This document shows positions 16,032 to 23,895 of a stretch of DNA of 64,000 nucleotides, one piece after another. Positions within the stretch are counted from its first letter, which is position 1, and each line of letters begins with the position of its first letter. This DNA is from Flavobacterium sp. GTDB lineage: Bacteria; Bacteroidota; Bacteroidia; Flavobacteriales; Flavobacteriaceae. The translations under genes and the position numbers were made by a program. Under the pieces are notes generated by a model. That model saw only the letters and a list, made by a program, of their open reading frames with translations, did no database searches and was not told where the DNA came from. The stretch lies in the NCBI GenBank assembly GCA_027484725.1, contig JAIXSK010000014.1:62001-126000 (forward strand). Reading direction: 5' to 3'.

Positions 16032-17003
16032 ATGCACAAGTCATTGAGAATGATATTGATTTTTATAATCGGAGTTTTTTTCAACGATTTGCTTTGGAGT
16101 CAAAACCATATTTCATCTTACCAACAGAGCTCAGGTTGGGCTTTTGTGAACGGCAAAAAGCTCAAAATCCTTCGATCATTTAGCCAGGACGGAACAAACT
16201 TTTATTTGACTGTGAACACCGAAACTTTACAAACGGCTATATACAAAAGCAAAGAACTCAAAATCGAATCTAGCTATGAAAGTGCATTTACAAGTTCTCC
16301 TTATGAACAAGCTTTGAATGCGGCTGATACGCAATCGTTCAACTTGCAAGATTCGGGCATCACACATGGTTATCCAAAAGAAAAAGGCATTACACTCACG
16401 GTAGATTTATGTCCGTCACATAAACCTTTTGATCGAGAAATCATCAGTCAACTTTTGATGGAATTCAACGATATTGAAAAACCGGTACCAATAGCATTAT
16501 CAATCACCGGAATGTTTTTACAAAATCATCGTGACGATATCGATTGGCTCAAAAAACTCGAACAACAACACCAAATTGAAATTACTTGGATCAACCACAG
16601 TTATCATCATCACTTTGATCCAAAACTGCCTTTGCAAAACAATTTTTTGCTTGAATCAGGAACCAATATTACCGATGAAGTTTTAAAAGATGAAGTCGCT
16701 ATGTTGGAACAAAACCTACTCCCTTCCGTATTTTTTAGGTTTCCGGGTTTGGTTTCTTCGCACGAAGTTGTTCAAAAAATTACCGCTTTAGGATTGATTC
16801 CCATTGGCAGCGATGCCTGGCTCGCCAAAGGACAAAACGCACAATCAGGCAGCATTGTTTTGATTCACGGAAACGGTAATGAACCTTTGGGCATCAAAGA
16901 TTTTATTGAACTTTTGCACGCCAAAAAACAAGAAGTACTTCAAAAACAATGGCTGCTATTTGATCTCAGAGCGAGTATCAACAGTGAATTCAAGAAAGAT
17001 TAA
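16032..17003 (+). CDS. Secreted polysaccharide-deacetylase (NodB)-like protein
   Basis: A 323-residue protein. A signal peptide runs to about residue 24 (MILIFIIGVFFNDLLWSQ). The C-terminal ~200 residues carry NodB-fold markers in order: ITLTVDLCPSHKPFD (motif 1), WINHSYHHHFD (motif 2, HSxxxH) and FFRFPGL (motif 3, RxPG). Motif 1 of active enzymes is normally TFDD; here the second, metal-binding Asp is Leu, while the two metal His are kept. It may deacetylate an envelope polysaccharide or be an altered member of the family. The stop codon overlaps the stop of the convergent mtaB gene in a shared TTAA. Confidence 0.75.
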   Translation: MHKSLRMILIFIIGVFFNDLLWSQNHISSYQQSSGWAFVNGKKLKILRSFSQDGTNFYLTVNTETLQTAIYKSKELKIESSYESAFTSSPYEQALNAADTQSFNLQDSGITHGYPKEKGITLTVDLCPSHKPFDREIISQLLMEFNDIEKPVPIALSITGMFLQNHRDDIDWLKKLEQQHQIEITWINHSYHHHFDPKLPLQNNFLLESGTNITDEVLKDEVAMLEQNLLPSVFFRFPGLVSSHEVVQKITALGLIPIGSDAWLAKGQNAQSGSIVLIHGNGNEPLGIKDFIELLHAKKQEVLQKQWLLFDLRASINSEFKKD

Positions 17004-18328
17004 GCCGGAACTCCCACAAATTCAAACCGCACGCAACCGTCCTCATCAATGCGTGTTAAGGTAACTTCGTGTAAAGTATTCACCAATTCCGGATTCCAAG
17101 GCGCTTTTACTTTGACATAATTTTCAGTAAATCCATGGATATAACCTTGCTTGTTTTCGCCTTCAAAAAGAACGGTTCTGTGTGAGCCCAATTGGCTTTC
17201 GTAAAAAGCACGGCGTTTTTTGACTGATAAACCGCGCAACATTTTGCTGCGTTTGGCGCGTACGTTGGCCGCAACCACACCGGGCATTTGGGCCGCTTCG
17301 GTATTGTCGCGCTCAGAATAAGTAAACACGTGCAAATACGAAATATCCAATTCGTTCAAAAAGTGATAGGTTTCCAGAAAATGCGCATCGGTTTCGCCCG
17401 GAAAGCCCACAATAACATCCACTCCAATACACGCGTGCGGCATTACTTCGCGAATTTTGGCCACGCGCTCGGCATACAATTCGCGCATATAGCGGCGCTT
17501 CATGAGTTTTAGAATATCATTGCTGCCCGATTGCAACGGAATGTGAAAATGCGGTACAAAAGTTCTGCTCCCCGCTACAAATTCAATGGTTTCATTCTTG
17601 AGTAAATTGGGCTCAATGGATGAAATGCGCAAACGCTCAATGCCTTCTACCAAATCCAATTTCTGCACCAATTCTAAAAAAGTGTGTTCGTGTTTTTTGT
17701 TGCCAAATTCACCTTTGCCGTAATCACCGATATTCACTCCTGTAAGCACAATTTCTTTGATGTCTTGCTGGGCAATTTCATACGCGTTTTTGAGCACGTT
17801 TTCAAGTGTGTCACTGCGCGAAATACCACGAGCCAGCGGAATCGTACAATAAGTACATTTATAATCACAACCGTCTTGCACTTTTAAAAACGCACGCGTT
17901 CGGTCGCCAATCGAATAAGAACCAACATAAAAATCAGCTTCTTGAATTTCGCACGAATGCACCTCGCCCTGATGGTTTTTAGACAAATCATGGAGGTAAT
18001 CGGTGATTTTAAATTTTTCAGTAGCGCCCAAAACCAAATCAACGCCATCTACCGCAGCGAGTTCTTCGGGTTTCAGTTGCGCATAACAACCCACGGCCGC
18101 CACAAATGCATTGGGATTGAGCTTCATCGCCTTGCGCACCACTTGTTTGAATTGCTTGTCGGCATTATCGGTCACCGAACAGGTATTGATCACGTATATA
18201 TCGGCTACTTCTTCAAAATCAACACGGGCAAAACCTTCGTCTTGAAAGTTTCGGGCAATGGTGGATGTCTCAGAAAAATTGAGTTTGCAACCCAGCGTAT
18301 AAAAAGCAACTTTATTTTTGTTTTTCAT
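17000..18328 (-). CDS. mtaB: tRNA t6A37 methylthiotransferase MtaB
   Basis: A 442-residue protein from ATG 18328; the longer frame adds an unconserved, GC-rich N-terminus. It has the three MTTase-domain Cys (C14 in TLGCKLN, C50 in INTCSVT, C81 in VGCYAQ), then the radical-SAM cluster C154xxxC158xxC161 in CDYKCTYCTIPLARG, and a C-terminal TRAM-like segment. Two 4Fe-4S clusters are expected. The enzyme converts t6A at position 37 of ANN-decoding tRNAs to ms2t6A. The CKLNFSET start separates MtaB from MiaB and RimO. Convergent with the NodB-like gene (4-nt overlap). Confidence 0.93.
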   Translation of the reverse strand: MKNKNKVAFYTLGCKLNFSETSTIARNFQDEGFARVDFEEVADIYVINTCSVTDNADKQFKQVVRKAMKLNPNAFVAAVGCYAQLKPEELAAVDGVDLVLGATEKFKITDYLHDLSKNHQGEVHSCEIQEADFYVGSYSIGDRTRAFLKVQDGCDYKCTYCTIPLARGISRSDTLENVLKNAYEIAQQDIKEIVLTGVNIGDYGKGEFGNKKHEHTFLELVQKLDLVEGIERLRISSIEPNLLKNETIEFVAGSRTFVPHFHIPLQSGSNDILKLMKRRYMRELYAERVAKIREVMPHACIGVDVIVGFPGETDAHFLETYHFLNELDISYLHVFTYSERDNTEAAQMPGVVAANVRAKRSKMLRGLSVKKRRAFYESQLGSHRTVLFEGENKQGYIHGFTENYVKVKAPWNPELVNTLHEVTLTRIDEDGCVRFEFVGVPA

Positions 18329-18339
18329 GGTTTTATTTT

Positions 18340-18473
18340 GGGCGTTTCCCTTGGGCTTCGGCGCATGTGTACACTTACGAGAGAATTGGCAAAAGCCTTC
18401 AGCCACGCGGGCCGCGCTTTTCGCTTTTAGTCCTCGCGGTGCTGCGGGCTAACCGCTTTAATCGCTAACGCGG
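18340..18473. repeat. GC-rich element with GGCGTT/AACGC inverted ends
   Basis: About 134 bp between mtaB and the glmU-like gene. It opens with GGGCGTTTCCCTTGGGCTTC and closes with GCGGGCTAACCGC ... CTAACGCGGG, so the two ends are imperfect inverted repeats. It is markedly GC-richer than the flanks and encodes no plausible protein. From memory, elements starting GGGCGTTCCC and ending CTAACGC occur in many Bacteroidetes genomes; that match is recall and has not been searched. Confidence 0.55.
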
Positions 18474-18573
18474 GCGCAAATGTACACACAAAATTCGGTT
18501 TGAAAAAGCGGGCTTTGTTTTTTTTGAACACTCACAATCAGCGCGTTAAATGCCGGTTCAGCGCACGCGCCGC

Positions 18574-18630
18574 AGCCCCGATTCCTTCGGGAGTCGCTTC
18601 GCTCGTGTGCAGCGGTTATCCTTTGGGGCT
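18574..18630. repeat. Short palindromic element bounded by AGCCCC/GGGGCT
   Basis: AGCCCC (18574-18579) and GGGGCT (18625-18630) are inverted repeats. Between them are small hairpins such as TTCCTTCGGGA and GCTTCGCTCG. The rest of the 425-bp gap 18329-18753 holds the larger element at 18340, a terminator and a heptamer repeat; I see no gene in it. Confidence 0.5.
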
Positions 18631-18679
18631 GGCGTTCAGCCTCAAAGATAAAAGCGCAGAGTGGGAAAAGCTGCCCAAC

Positions 18680-18709
18680 AAAAAAGCCACCTATATAAAA
18701 AGATGGCTT
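18680..18709 (-). terminator. Terminator of the glmU-like gene
   Basis: Read on the minus strand, AAGCCATC pairs with GGTGGCTT around an AT-rich loop and is followed by a T6 run. It lies beyond the heptamer repeat downstream of the stop codon. Confidence 0.7.
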
Positions 18710-18721
18710 CTAAGTTCAAAA

Positions 18722-18756
18722 ATCGTTAATCGTTAATCGTTAATCGTTAATCGTTA
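18722..18756. repeat. Heptanucleotide tandem repeat (ATCGTTA)5
   Basis: Five perfect head-to-tail copies of ATCGTTA. The last copy contains the stop codon of the glmU-like gene (TAA on the minus strand, 18756-18754), so the array lies in its 3' untranslated region. Confidence 0.9.
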
Positions 18757-19929
18757 TTCTTTGCGGTATTTCTTGGTCACTTCAAAAACATGCTCCAAAA
18801 TTTTGGCGTCTTGCTCGGTAAAATCTACATGGCGGCGCGACATGACAATTTTGGCGGTCTGAAAAGCTTTTGAAGTGAGATAAGTCGTAAAACCCGAGGC
18901 TCCACCCCAACTGAAACTCGGCACAAAATTGCGCGGAAATCCGCTGCCAAAAATGTTGGCGCTCACGCCCACGACTGTTCCGGTGTTGAACATAGTGTTG
19001 ATGCCGCATTTGCTGTGATCGCCCATCATGAGCCCGCAGAATTGCAAGCCCGTTTTGGCAAAACCTTCGGTTTCGTAGCTCCAAAGTTTGACTTCTTCGT
19101 AGTTGTTTTTGAGGTTTGAGTTGTTGCTGTCGGCGCCAATATTGCACCACTCGCCCAAGACTGAATTGCCTAAAAATCCGTCGTGCCCTTTGTTTGAATA
19201 ACCAAACAACACCGAGTTGTTGACCTCTCCGCCAATGCGACATTCAGGCCCAACAGTGGTAGCTCCGTACACTTTGGTAGCCAGTTTTACCTGCGCTCCT
19301 TCGCACAGCGCAAACGGTCCGCGAATGACTGAACCTTCCATGATTTCAGTATTCTTGCCAATATAAATAGGCCCGGTTGACGCATTGAGCGTGACAAATT
19401 CGAGCTTGGCGCCTTCTTCAATAAAGATGTTTTCAGGCGAAAGTACATTAACACTTTTCGGAATGGGTTGCGAATGACGGCCTTCGGTAAGCAGTTCAAA
19501 ATCTTCGCGCAAAGCCGCGTCATTTTTGGCAAAAATATCCCAAGTGTGGGCTACAAAAAGGCAGTCGTTGGCATATTCAATAATTTCGTATTTTTCGAAA
19601 TTAACTTCTTCTTGGGTATCTTGCGTGTAAAAAGCAATCACTTCTTCACCTCTAAAAATGGCTTGGTTGGGCTCTAGATTACGCACCATTTCAACCAAAA
19701 TATCATTGGGCAAAAACGAGGCGTTGATCATGATGTTTTGCTCCATTTCAACCATCGGGAATTTCTCAGAAAGATATTCCTCTGTAAGTGTGGTTGTGGT
19801 GGTTCCGAGGTATCTTTCCCACTTTTCGCGGATGGTCAAAATCCCGATGCGAATATCGGCTACCGGTCGGGTAAACGTAAAAGGTAAAAGTGCGTTGCGC
19901 ACGGTGCCATCAAAAAGTATATAGTTCAT
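18754..19929 (-). CDS. GlmU-family sugar nucleotidyltransferase / acetyltransferase
   Basis: A 391-residue protein. The N-terminal half is an NTP_transf_4-type domain that starts MNYILFDGTVRNALLPFTFT and lacks the usual GxGxRxxP loop of normal GlmU. The C-terminal half is a left-handed beta-helix of hexapeptide repeats (IYIGKNTEIMEGSVIRG, SVLGEWCNIGADSNNSNLK, GINTMFNTGTVVGVSANIFG). This two-part layout is the alternative GlmU family of Bacteroidetes, annotated as UDP-GlcNAc diphosphorylase/glucosamine-1-phosphate N-acetyltransferase, which would supply UDP-GlcNAc for the cell wall and LPS. The activity is known only by family assignment. It is transcribed alone, with a terminator downstream. 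Confidence 0.85.
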   Translation of the reverse strand: MNYILFDGTVRNALLPFTFTRPVADIRIGILTIREKWERYLGTTTTTLTEEYLSEKFPMVEMEQNIMINASFLPNDILVEMVRNLEPNQAIFRGEEVIAFYTQDTQEEVNFEKYEIIEYANDCLFVAHTWDIFAKNDAALREDFELLTEGRHSQPIPKSVNVLSPENIFIEEGAKLEFVTLNASTGPIYIGKNTEIMEGSVIRGPFALCEGAQVKLATKVYGATTVGPECRIGGEVNNSVLFGYSNKGHDGFLGNSVLGEWCNIGADSNNSNLKNNYEEVKLWSYETEGFAKTGLQFCGLMMGDHSKCGINTMFNTGTVVGVSANIFGSGFPRNFVPSFSWGGASGFTTYLTSKAFQTAKIVMSRRHVDFTEQDAKILEHVFEVTKKYRKE

Positions 19930-20028
19930 GTAATTGGGTTATGTGTTAATGGTTGTTTTTTACAATGAATAAATCAACCGACCCAAAGTTTGAAAAAAAA
20001 ATCCGTTTGGCAAAGTTCGGTTCAATAA

Positions 20029-20060
20029 AAAAGCCCTCCCGAATTGGAAAGGCCTTTTAT
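20029..20060 (-). terminator. Terminator of rpmE2
   Basis: On the minus strand AAAGGCCTTTCC pairs, with one bulge, with GGGAGGGCTT and is followed by T6. It lies about 20 nt after the stop codon. Confidence 0.65.
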
Positions 20061-20080
20061 AATTTTGAACACTGTAAAGA

Positions 20081-20332
20081 TTATTTGCCGTGTTTGGCAT
20101 ATTTTGTTTTGAACTTGTCAATACGACCAGCCGTATCAATAAGTTTAGATTTACCAGTATAAAAAGGGTGTGAAGTTCTTGATATCTCCATTTTCACCAC
20201 CGGATACTCAACACCTTCGTGCATGATGGTTTCTCTGGTTTCTGCAGTCGATTTGGTGATGAACACATCGTCGTTTGACATGTCTTTGAAAGCTACTAAT
20301 CTGTAATTTTCTGGGTGAATTCCTTTTTTCAT
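20081..20332 (-). CDS. rpmE2: 50S ribosomal protein L31, type B
   Basis: An 83-residue protein that starts [20 protein letters not shown] and ends [15 protein letters not shown]. The conserved [16 protein letters not shown] block identifies L31. It lacks the Cys pairs of zinc-binding L31, so it is the zinc-independent type B. In bacteria that have both forms, type B replaces the zinc form when zinc is scarce; whether this genome has a second copy cannot be seen. Its promoter at 20438-20467 is a perfect consensus match and no Zur-type palindrome is evident, which fits constitutive expression as the only L31. Confidence 0.96.
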   Translation of the reverse strand: MKKGIHPENYRLVAFKDMSNDDVFITKSTAETRETIMHEGVEYPVVKMEISRTSHPFYTGKSKLIDTAGRIDKFKTKYAKHGK

Positions 20333-20437
20333 GATAAAATCTTTTCTATTTAATGTCTCAGCCGATTCTGATGCTTTGCTCTGAAAGGTATAAACCAGCA
20401 GCGACTTTTGTTATTCTTTGGTTTAATTTTGAGTGCG

Positions 20438-20467
20438 CAAAAATACAACATTTTTTTAATTGACCAA
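20438..20467 (-). promoter_or_regulatory. Promoter of rpmE2
   Basis: On the minus strand: TTG (20467-20465), 19-nt spacer, TATTTTTG (20445-20438), the Bacteroidetes -33/-7 form. The leader is about 100 nt. Confidence 0.75.
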
Positions 20468-20533
20468 CCTTTCAAAGATATTTTTTGAATTCATCTGCAG
20501 AATGTTTTTTCTGTGCTGTTCCGGCAGATTTGC

Positions 20534-20541
20534 TATATTTG
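20534..20541 (+). promoter_or_regulatory. -7 element upstream of the DUF4199 gene
   Basis: TATATTTG matches the consensus -7 box. No TTG is found at the expected distance, so the promoter is probably weak or activator-dependent. It supports ATG 20567 over the longer frame from 20513. Confidence 0.5.
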
Positions 20542-20566
20542 TCCATTGATTTTAAAAATACCTTTT

Positions 20567-21112
20567 ATGGCCGACGCAACTACGAACAACAGTCCTATTT
20601 CAGCCAATCAGCTCGGAATTCTTTTCGGAGTAATTATGGTGCTTGAATTTGTAATTTCATATGTACTGAATATTGACCCGATTTCAAATCCGATGGCGGG
20701 TACCTTGATGAACGTTGGAAATTACCTTGTGTTTCCGGTTTTGTTTATTTTCTTGGCTTGCAACAACTACAAAAAAAGTCATTCGGGTTACATTAGTTTT
20801 AGTCAATGCCTCAAAACAGGCGTGATGGTTTGCCTAATTGCATCGCTTATTTTTGGAATTTTCAACGGAATTTTCATGACCCTCTTTCCGGAGTTTGCTG
20901 AAGAAATCCTCAGAAAAACCCGTTCAGTCATGTTAGAAAAAAGCCCGCAAATGACCCAAGAGCAAGTAGACATGGCCATTGGAATGACTAGAAAATTTAT
21001 GAATCCGCTTTTTAGCACGCCGATTACTGTATTGATGTATTGTTTTATCGGATTGATTTATTCACTGATTATAGGCGCCATCGTAAAAAAAGATCCGCCA
21101 CATAGCTTGTAA
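20567..21112 (+). CDS. DUF4199 family membrane protein
   Basis: A 181-residue protein with four hydrophobic segments (LGILFGVIMVLEFVISYVL, VGNYLVFPVLFIFLAC, CLIASLIFGIFNGIFMTLF, VLMYCFIGLIYSLIIGAIV). This is the usual four-helix layout of DUF4199, a Bacteroidetes family of unknown function. It ends 6 nt before the GtrB-type glycosyltransferase gene, an arrangement that suggests translational coupling and perhaps a role in the same envelope glycan process; that link is inferred from position only. Confidence 0.82.
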   Translation: MADATTNNSPISANQLGILFGVIMVLEFVISYVLNIDPISNPMAGTLMNVGNYLVFPVLFIFLACNNYKKSHSGYISFSQCLKTGVMVCLIASLIFGIFNGIFMTLFPEFAEEILRKTRSVMLEKSPQMTQEQVDMAIGMTRKFMNPLFSTPITVLMYCFIGLIYSLIIGAIVKKDPPHSL

Positions 21113-21118
21113 TTGCCG

Positions 21119-22075
21119 ATGTATCTATCGATTGTTATTCCTCTGCTCAACGAAGAAGAATCATTGCGCGAATTGCATCAATGGATCGTCTCGGTCATGC
21201 AAACCCACGGTTATCAGTATGAAATTCTGTTTATTGACGACGGAAGTTCAGATCGCTCCTGGAAAATTATAGAAGAACTTTCTGCTGAAAATCCTTGCGT
21301 TAAAGGCATTCGCTTTCAAAAAAACTTCGGAAAATCACAAGCTTTACATGCCGGATTTGCGCGTGCCCAAGGCGATGTGGTGATTACCATGGATGCGGAT
21401 TTGCAAGACAACCCTGAAGAGATTCCCGGTTTGGTAGATATGATCCAGAACCAAGGCTATGATTTGGTTTCGGGCTGGAAGAAAAAGCGCTACGATTCAG
21501 TAGTAACCAAAAACCTACCGTCAAAATTGTTCAACTGGGCCGCCCGACAAACTTCAGGGGTTCAGCTCAACGATTTTAACTGCGGACTCAAAGCTTACCA
21601 AAAAGACGTAGTCAAAAACATAGAAGTATCGGGCGAAATGCACCGCTATATTCCGGTGTTGGCCAAAAATGCGGGTTATGGAAAAATTGGCGAAAAAGTA
21701 GTCAAACACCAAGCGCGCAAATACGGTGAAACCAAGTTTGGTATGGACAGATTCATCAACGGATTTTTAGATTTGATTACCATTTGGTTCTTGTCAAAAT
21801 TCGGCAAAAGACCCATGCACTTATTTGGCGCACTAGGCGTGGTGATGTTCTTGATTGGGTTTTTATCTACCGGATTCATCATTACCTTTAAACTCGTCAA
21901 ACTCTACGCCGGATTCTCGACCATTTTGGTGACCGATAATCCGCTGTTTTATATTGCGTTGACCACGATGATTATTGGAACCCAGCTTTTTTTGGCGGGT
22001 TTTCTCGGAGAAATTATCTTGCGCACCAAAAACAACGAAGAACGTTACAAAATTGCTAAGCAAATTAATCTATAA
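21119..22075 (+). CDS. Family 2 glycosyltransferase, GtrB/DPM1-like
   Basis: A 318-residue protein from ATG 21119. The GT-A domain has LSIVIPLLNEEESL, FIDDGSSDRSW (nucleotide binding) and TMDADLQDNPEEIP (metal-binding DxD region). Two C-terminal transmembrane helices follow (LFGALGVVMFLIGFLSTGFI and PLFYIALTTMIIGTQLFLAG). This is the layout of undecaprenyl-phosphate sugar transferases that load one sugar from a nucleotide onto the lipid carrier at the inner membrane. The sugar is not determined by the sequence. It follows the DUF4199 gene by 6 nt. A GC-rich repeat element separates it from the phosphohexomutase gene. Confidence 0.92.
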   Translation: MYLSIVIPLLNEEESLRELHQWIVSVMQTHGYQYEILFIDDGSSDRSWKIIEELSAENPCVKGIRFQKNFGKSQALHAGFARAQGDVVITMDADLQDNPEEIPGLVDMIQNQGYDLVSGWKKKRYDSVVTKNLPSKLFNWAARQTSGVQLNDFNCGLKAYQKDVVKNIEVSGEMHRYIPVLAKNAGYGKIGEKVVKHQARKYGETKFGMDRFINGFLDLITIWFLSKFGKRPMHLFGALGVVMFLIGFLSTGFIITFKLVKLYAGFSTILVTDNPLFYIALTTMIIGTQLFLAGFLGEIILRTKNNEERYKIAKQINL

Positions 22076-22082
22076 CTGAGCT

Positions 22083-22152
22083 GCCCTAGCCTCCTGCCTG
22101 CCGGCAGGCGGTTGTACTTAACAGCGAAAAACGGGCATCAGCTCCTGAAAAA
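22083..22152. repeat. GC-rich palindromic intergenic element (GCCCTAGCC family), copy 2
   Basis: It starts GCCCTAGCC and ends CAGCTCCTGAAAAA, like the element at 10961-11021. The core is the perfect 14-bp palindrome GCCTGCCGGCAGGC (22096-22109). It sits in the transcribed gap between the glycosyltransferase and pgm-like genes. Confidence 0.55.
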
Positions 22153-22167
22153 TAAAAATTTTTAAAT

Positions 22168-23895
22168 ATGAGTATTCCGCAAAATATTCTAGATGCAGCC
22201 CAACAGTGGCTTTCACCGGTTTTTGACACCGAAACACAAGCAGCCATTCAACACATGATGGCGCACAACCCGAAAGATTTAGAAGAGAGTTTTTATAAAA
22301 ATTTAGAATTCGGAACCGGCGGTATGCGCGGGGTTATGGGCGTAGGCACCAACCGAATCAACCGTTATACTTTGGGCAAAAACACCCAAGGTTTGTCTGA
22401 TTATATGCATCAGGTTTTTCCCGGAAAACAACTCAAAGTAGCCATTGGTTATGATTGTCGCCACAACAGCAACACGCTGGCCAAAGTAGTCGCGGATGTT
22501 TTTTCGGCCAACGGAATCAAGGTGTATTTGTTCTCAGACATGCGCCCAACACCTGAATTGAGTTTTGCCCTTAAATATTTGGGATGCCAAGCGGGCATTG
22601 TGCTCACCGCTTCACACAACCCGCCTGAATACAACGGTTATAAAGTGTATTGGGAAGACGGTGGCCAACTCGTTCCGCCGCAAGATGGCGAAATTATTAA
22701 GGTAATTGAAAGTCTGCGTTATGACCAAATAAAATTTGAATCAAACCCAGATTTGATTGAATATATAGATGCTGAAATTGATGCGGCTTTTAGAGCTTCG
22801 TCCATTGCCAATGCGAGTTTTAATACACCCGCTGCGGCCAAAGAAAATCTGCAAATTGTTTTTACTTCGTTGCATGGAACCTCGATCAAAGCGGTTCCGC
22901 AAACGCTGGCCCAAGCCGGATATACAAATGTTCATATAGTTCCGGAACAAGCCCAGCCCAACGGAGATTTCCCAACGGTAGTTTCACCGAACCCCGAAGA
23001 ACCTGAAGCTTTGACGATGGCGCTGGCGCTGGCTGATAAAATTGGTGGCGATATCGTGATTGGAACCGACCCGGATTGCGACCGTTTGGGCGTAGCTGTG
23101 CGCGACAACAATGGCCAACTCATTTTGCTCAACGGCAATCAGACAATGGTGCTCATGACAGCCTTTTTGCTCGAGCAATGGAAACGTCAGGGTAAAATTG
23201 ACGGCAAACAATTTATCGGTTCTACGATAGTATCGACACCGATGATGTTGGAATTGGCGGAAGCTTATGGTGTGGCCTGTAAAGTGGGGCTCACCGGATT
23301 TAAATGGATTGCCAAATTCATCAAAGATTTACCTGAATTGAAATTTATTGGCGGTGGCGAAGAAAGTTTTGGCTTTATGGTAGGCGATGCCGTTCGCGAC
23401 AAAGATGCCGTGGCCGCTACCCTACTCATTTGTGAAATTGCGGCTCAGGCCAAAGCAGCCGGAAGCTCGGTATATAAAGAACTCATCAACTTATATGTAG
23501 ACCACGGTTTCTATAAAGAATACTTGGTATCGTTGACCAAAAAAGGCATTGATGGTTTGCGTGAAATCAATCAGATGATGGTGGATATGCGCGAAAATCC
23601 GGTGCAAGAAATTGCCGGAGCTCGTGTCGTAATGCTCGAAGACTACAAAAAATCAATCGCTAAAAATTTACTCTCCGGCGAAGAAGAAGCCCTCAGTGTT
23701 CCGAAATCTGACGTACTAATTTATTATACAGAAGACGGTGCCAAGATTGCGGCGCGACCAAGTGGAACAGAACCTAAGATTAAATTTTATGTAAGTGTCA
23801 ACGCTCCGCTTGATGCTGCTGAAAACGCTGCTACAGTTGAAGCTCAGCTAGATACCAAAATCAAAAACATTTTGACGGATTTAAAGATCATTTAA
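22168..23895 (+). CDS. Phosphohexomutase (phosphoglucomutase/phosphomannomutase)
   Basis: A 575-residue protein with all four conserved sites of the alpha-D-phosphohexomutase superfamily: the phosphoserine loop TASHNPPEYNGYK, the Mg-binding loop GTDPDCDRLGV, the sugar-binding loop GGGEESFGFM and the phosphate-binding loop RPSGTEPKIKFY. The N-terminal NLEFGTGGMRG is typical of the longer PgcA/PGM2-type enzymes, which interconvert hexose-1- and hexose-6-phosphates. This feeds nucleotide-sugar synthesis for envelope glycans, consistent with the glycosyltransferase upstream. Its TAA overlaps the ATG of the ABC transporter gene (TAATG), so the two are translationally coupled. Confidence 0.94.
   Translation: MSIPQNILDAAQQWLSPVFDTETQAAIQHMMAHNPKDLEESFYKNLEFGTGGMRGVMGVGTNRINRYTLGKNTQGLSDYMHQVFPGKQLKVAIGYDCRHNSNTLAKVVADVFSANGIKVYLFSDMRPTPELSFALKYLGCQAGIVLTASHNPPEYNGYKVYWEDGGQLVPPQDGEIIKVIESLRYDQIKFESNPDLIEYIDAEIDAAFRASSIANASFNTPAAAKENLQIVFTSLHGTSIKAVPQTLAQAGYTNVHIVPEQAQPNGDFPTVVSPNPEEPEALTMALALADKIGGDIVIGTDPDCDRLGVAVRDNNGQLILLNGNQTMVLMTAFLLEQWKRQGKIDGKQFIGSTIVSTPMMLELAEAYGVACKVGLTGFKWIAKFIKDLPELKFIGGGEESFGFMVGDAVRDKDAVAATLLICEIAAQAKAAGSSVYKELINLYVDHGFYKEYLVSLTKKGIDGLREINQMMVDMRENPVQEIAGARVVMLEDYKKSIAKNLLSGEEEALSVPKSDVLIYYTEDGAKIAARPSGTEPKIKFYVSVNAPLDAAENAATVEAQLDTKIKNILTDLKII

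Noticed and set aside
17942..18430. Plus-strand 162-residue frame opposite mtaB
   Set aside because: It overlaps the conserved MTTase and radical-SAM region of MtaB and runs into a GC-rich repeat element. No family features.
22741..23211. Minus-strand frames opposite the phosphohexomutase
   Set aside because: Antisense shadows of a strongly conserved enzyme with intact motifs.
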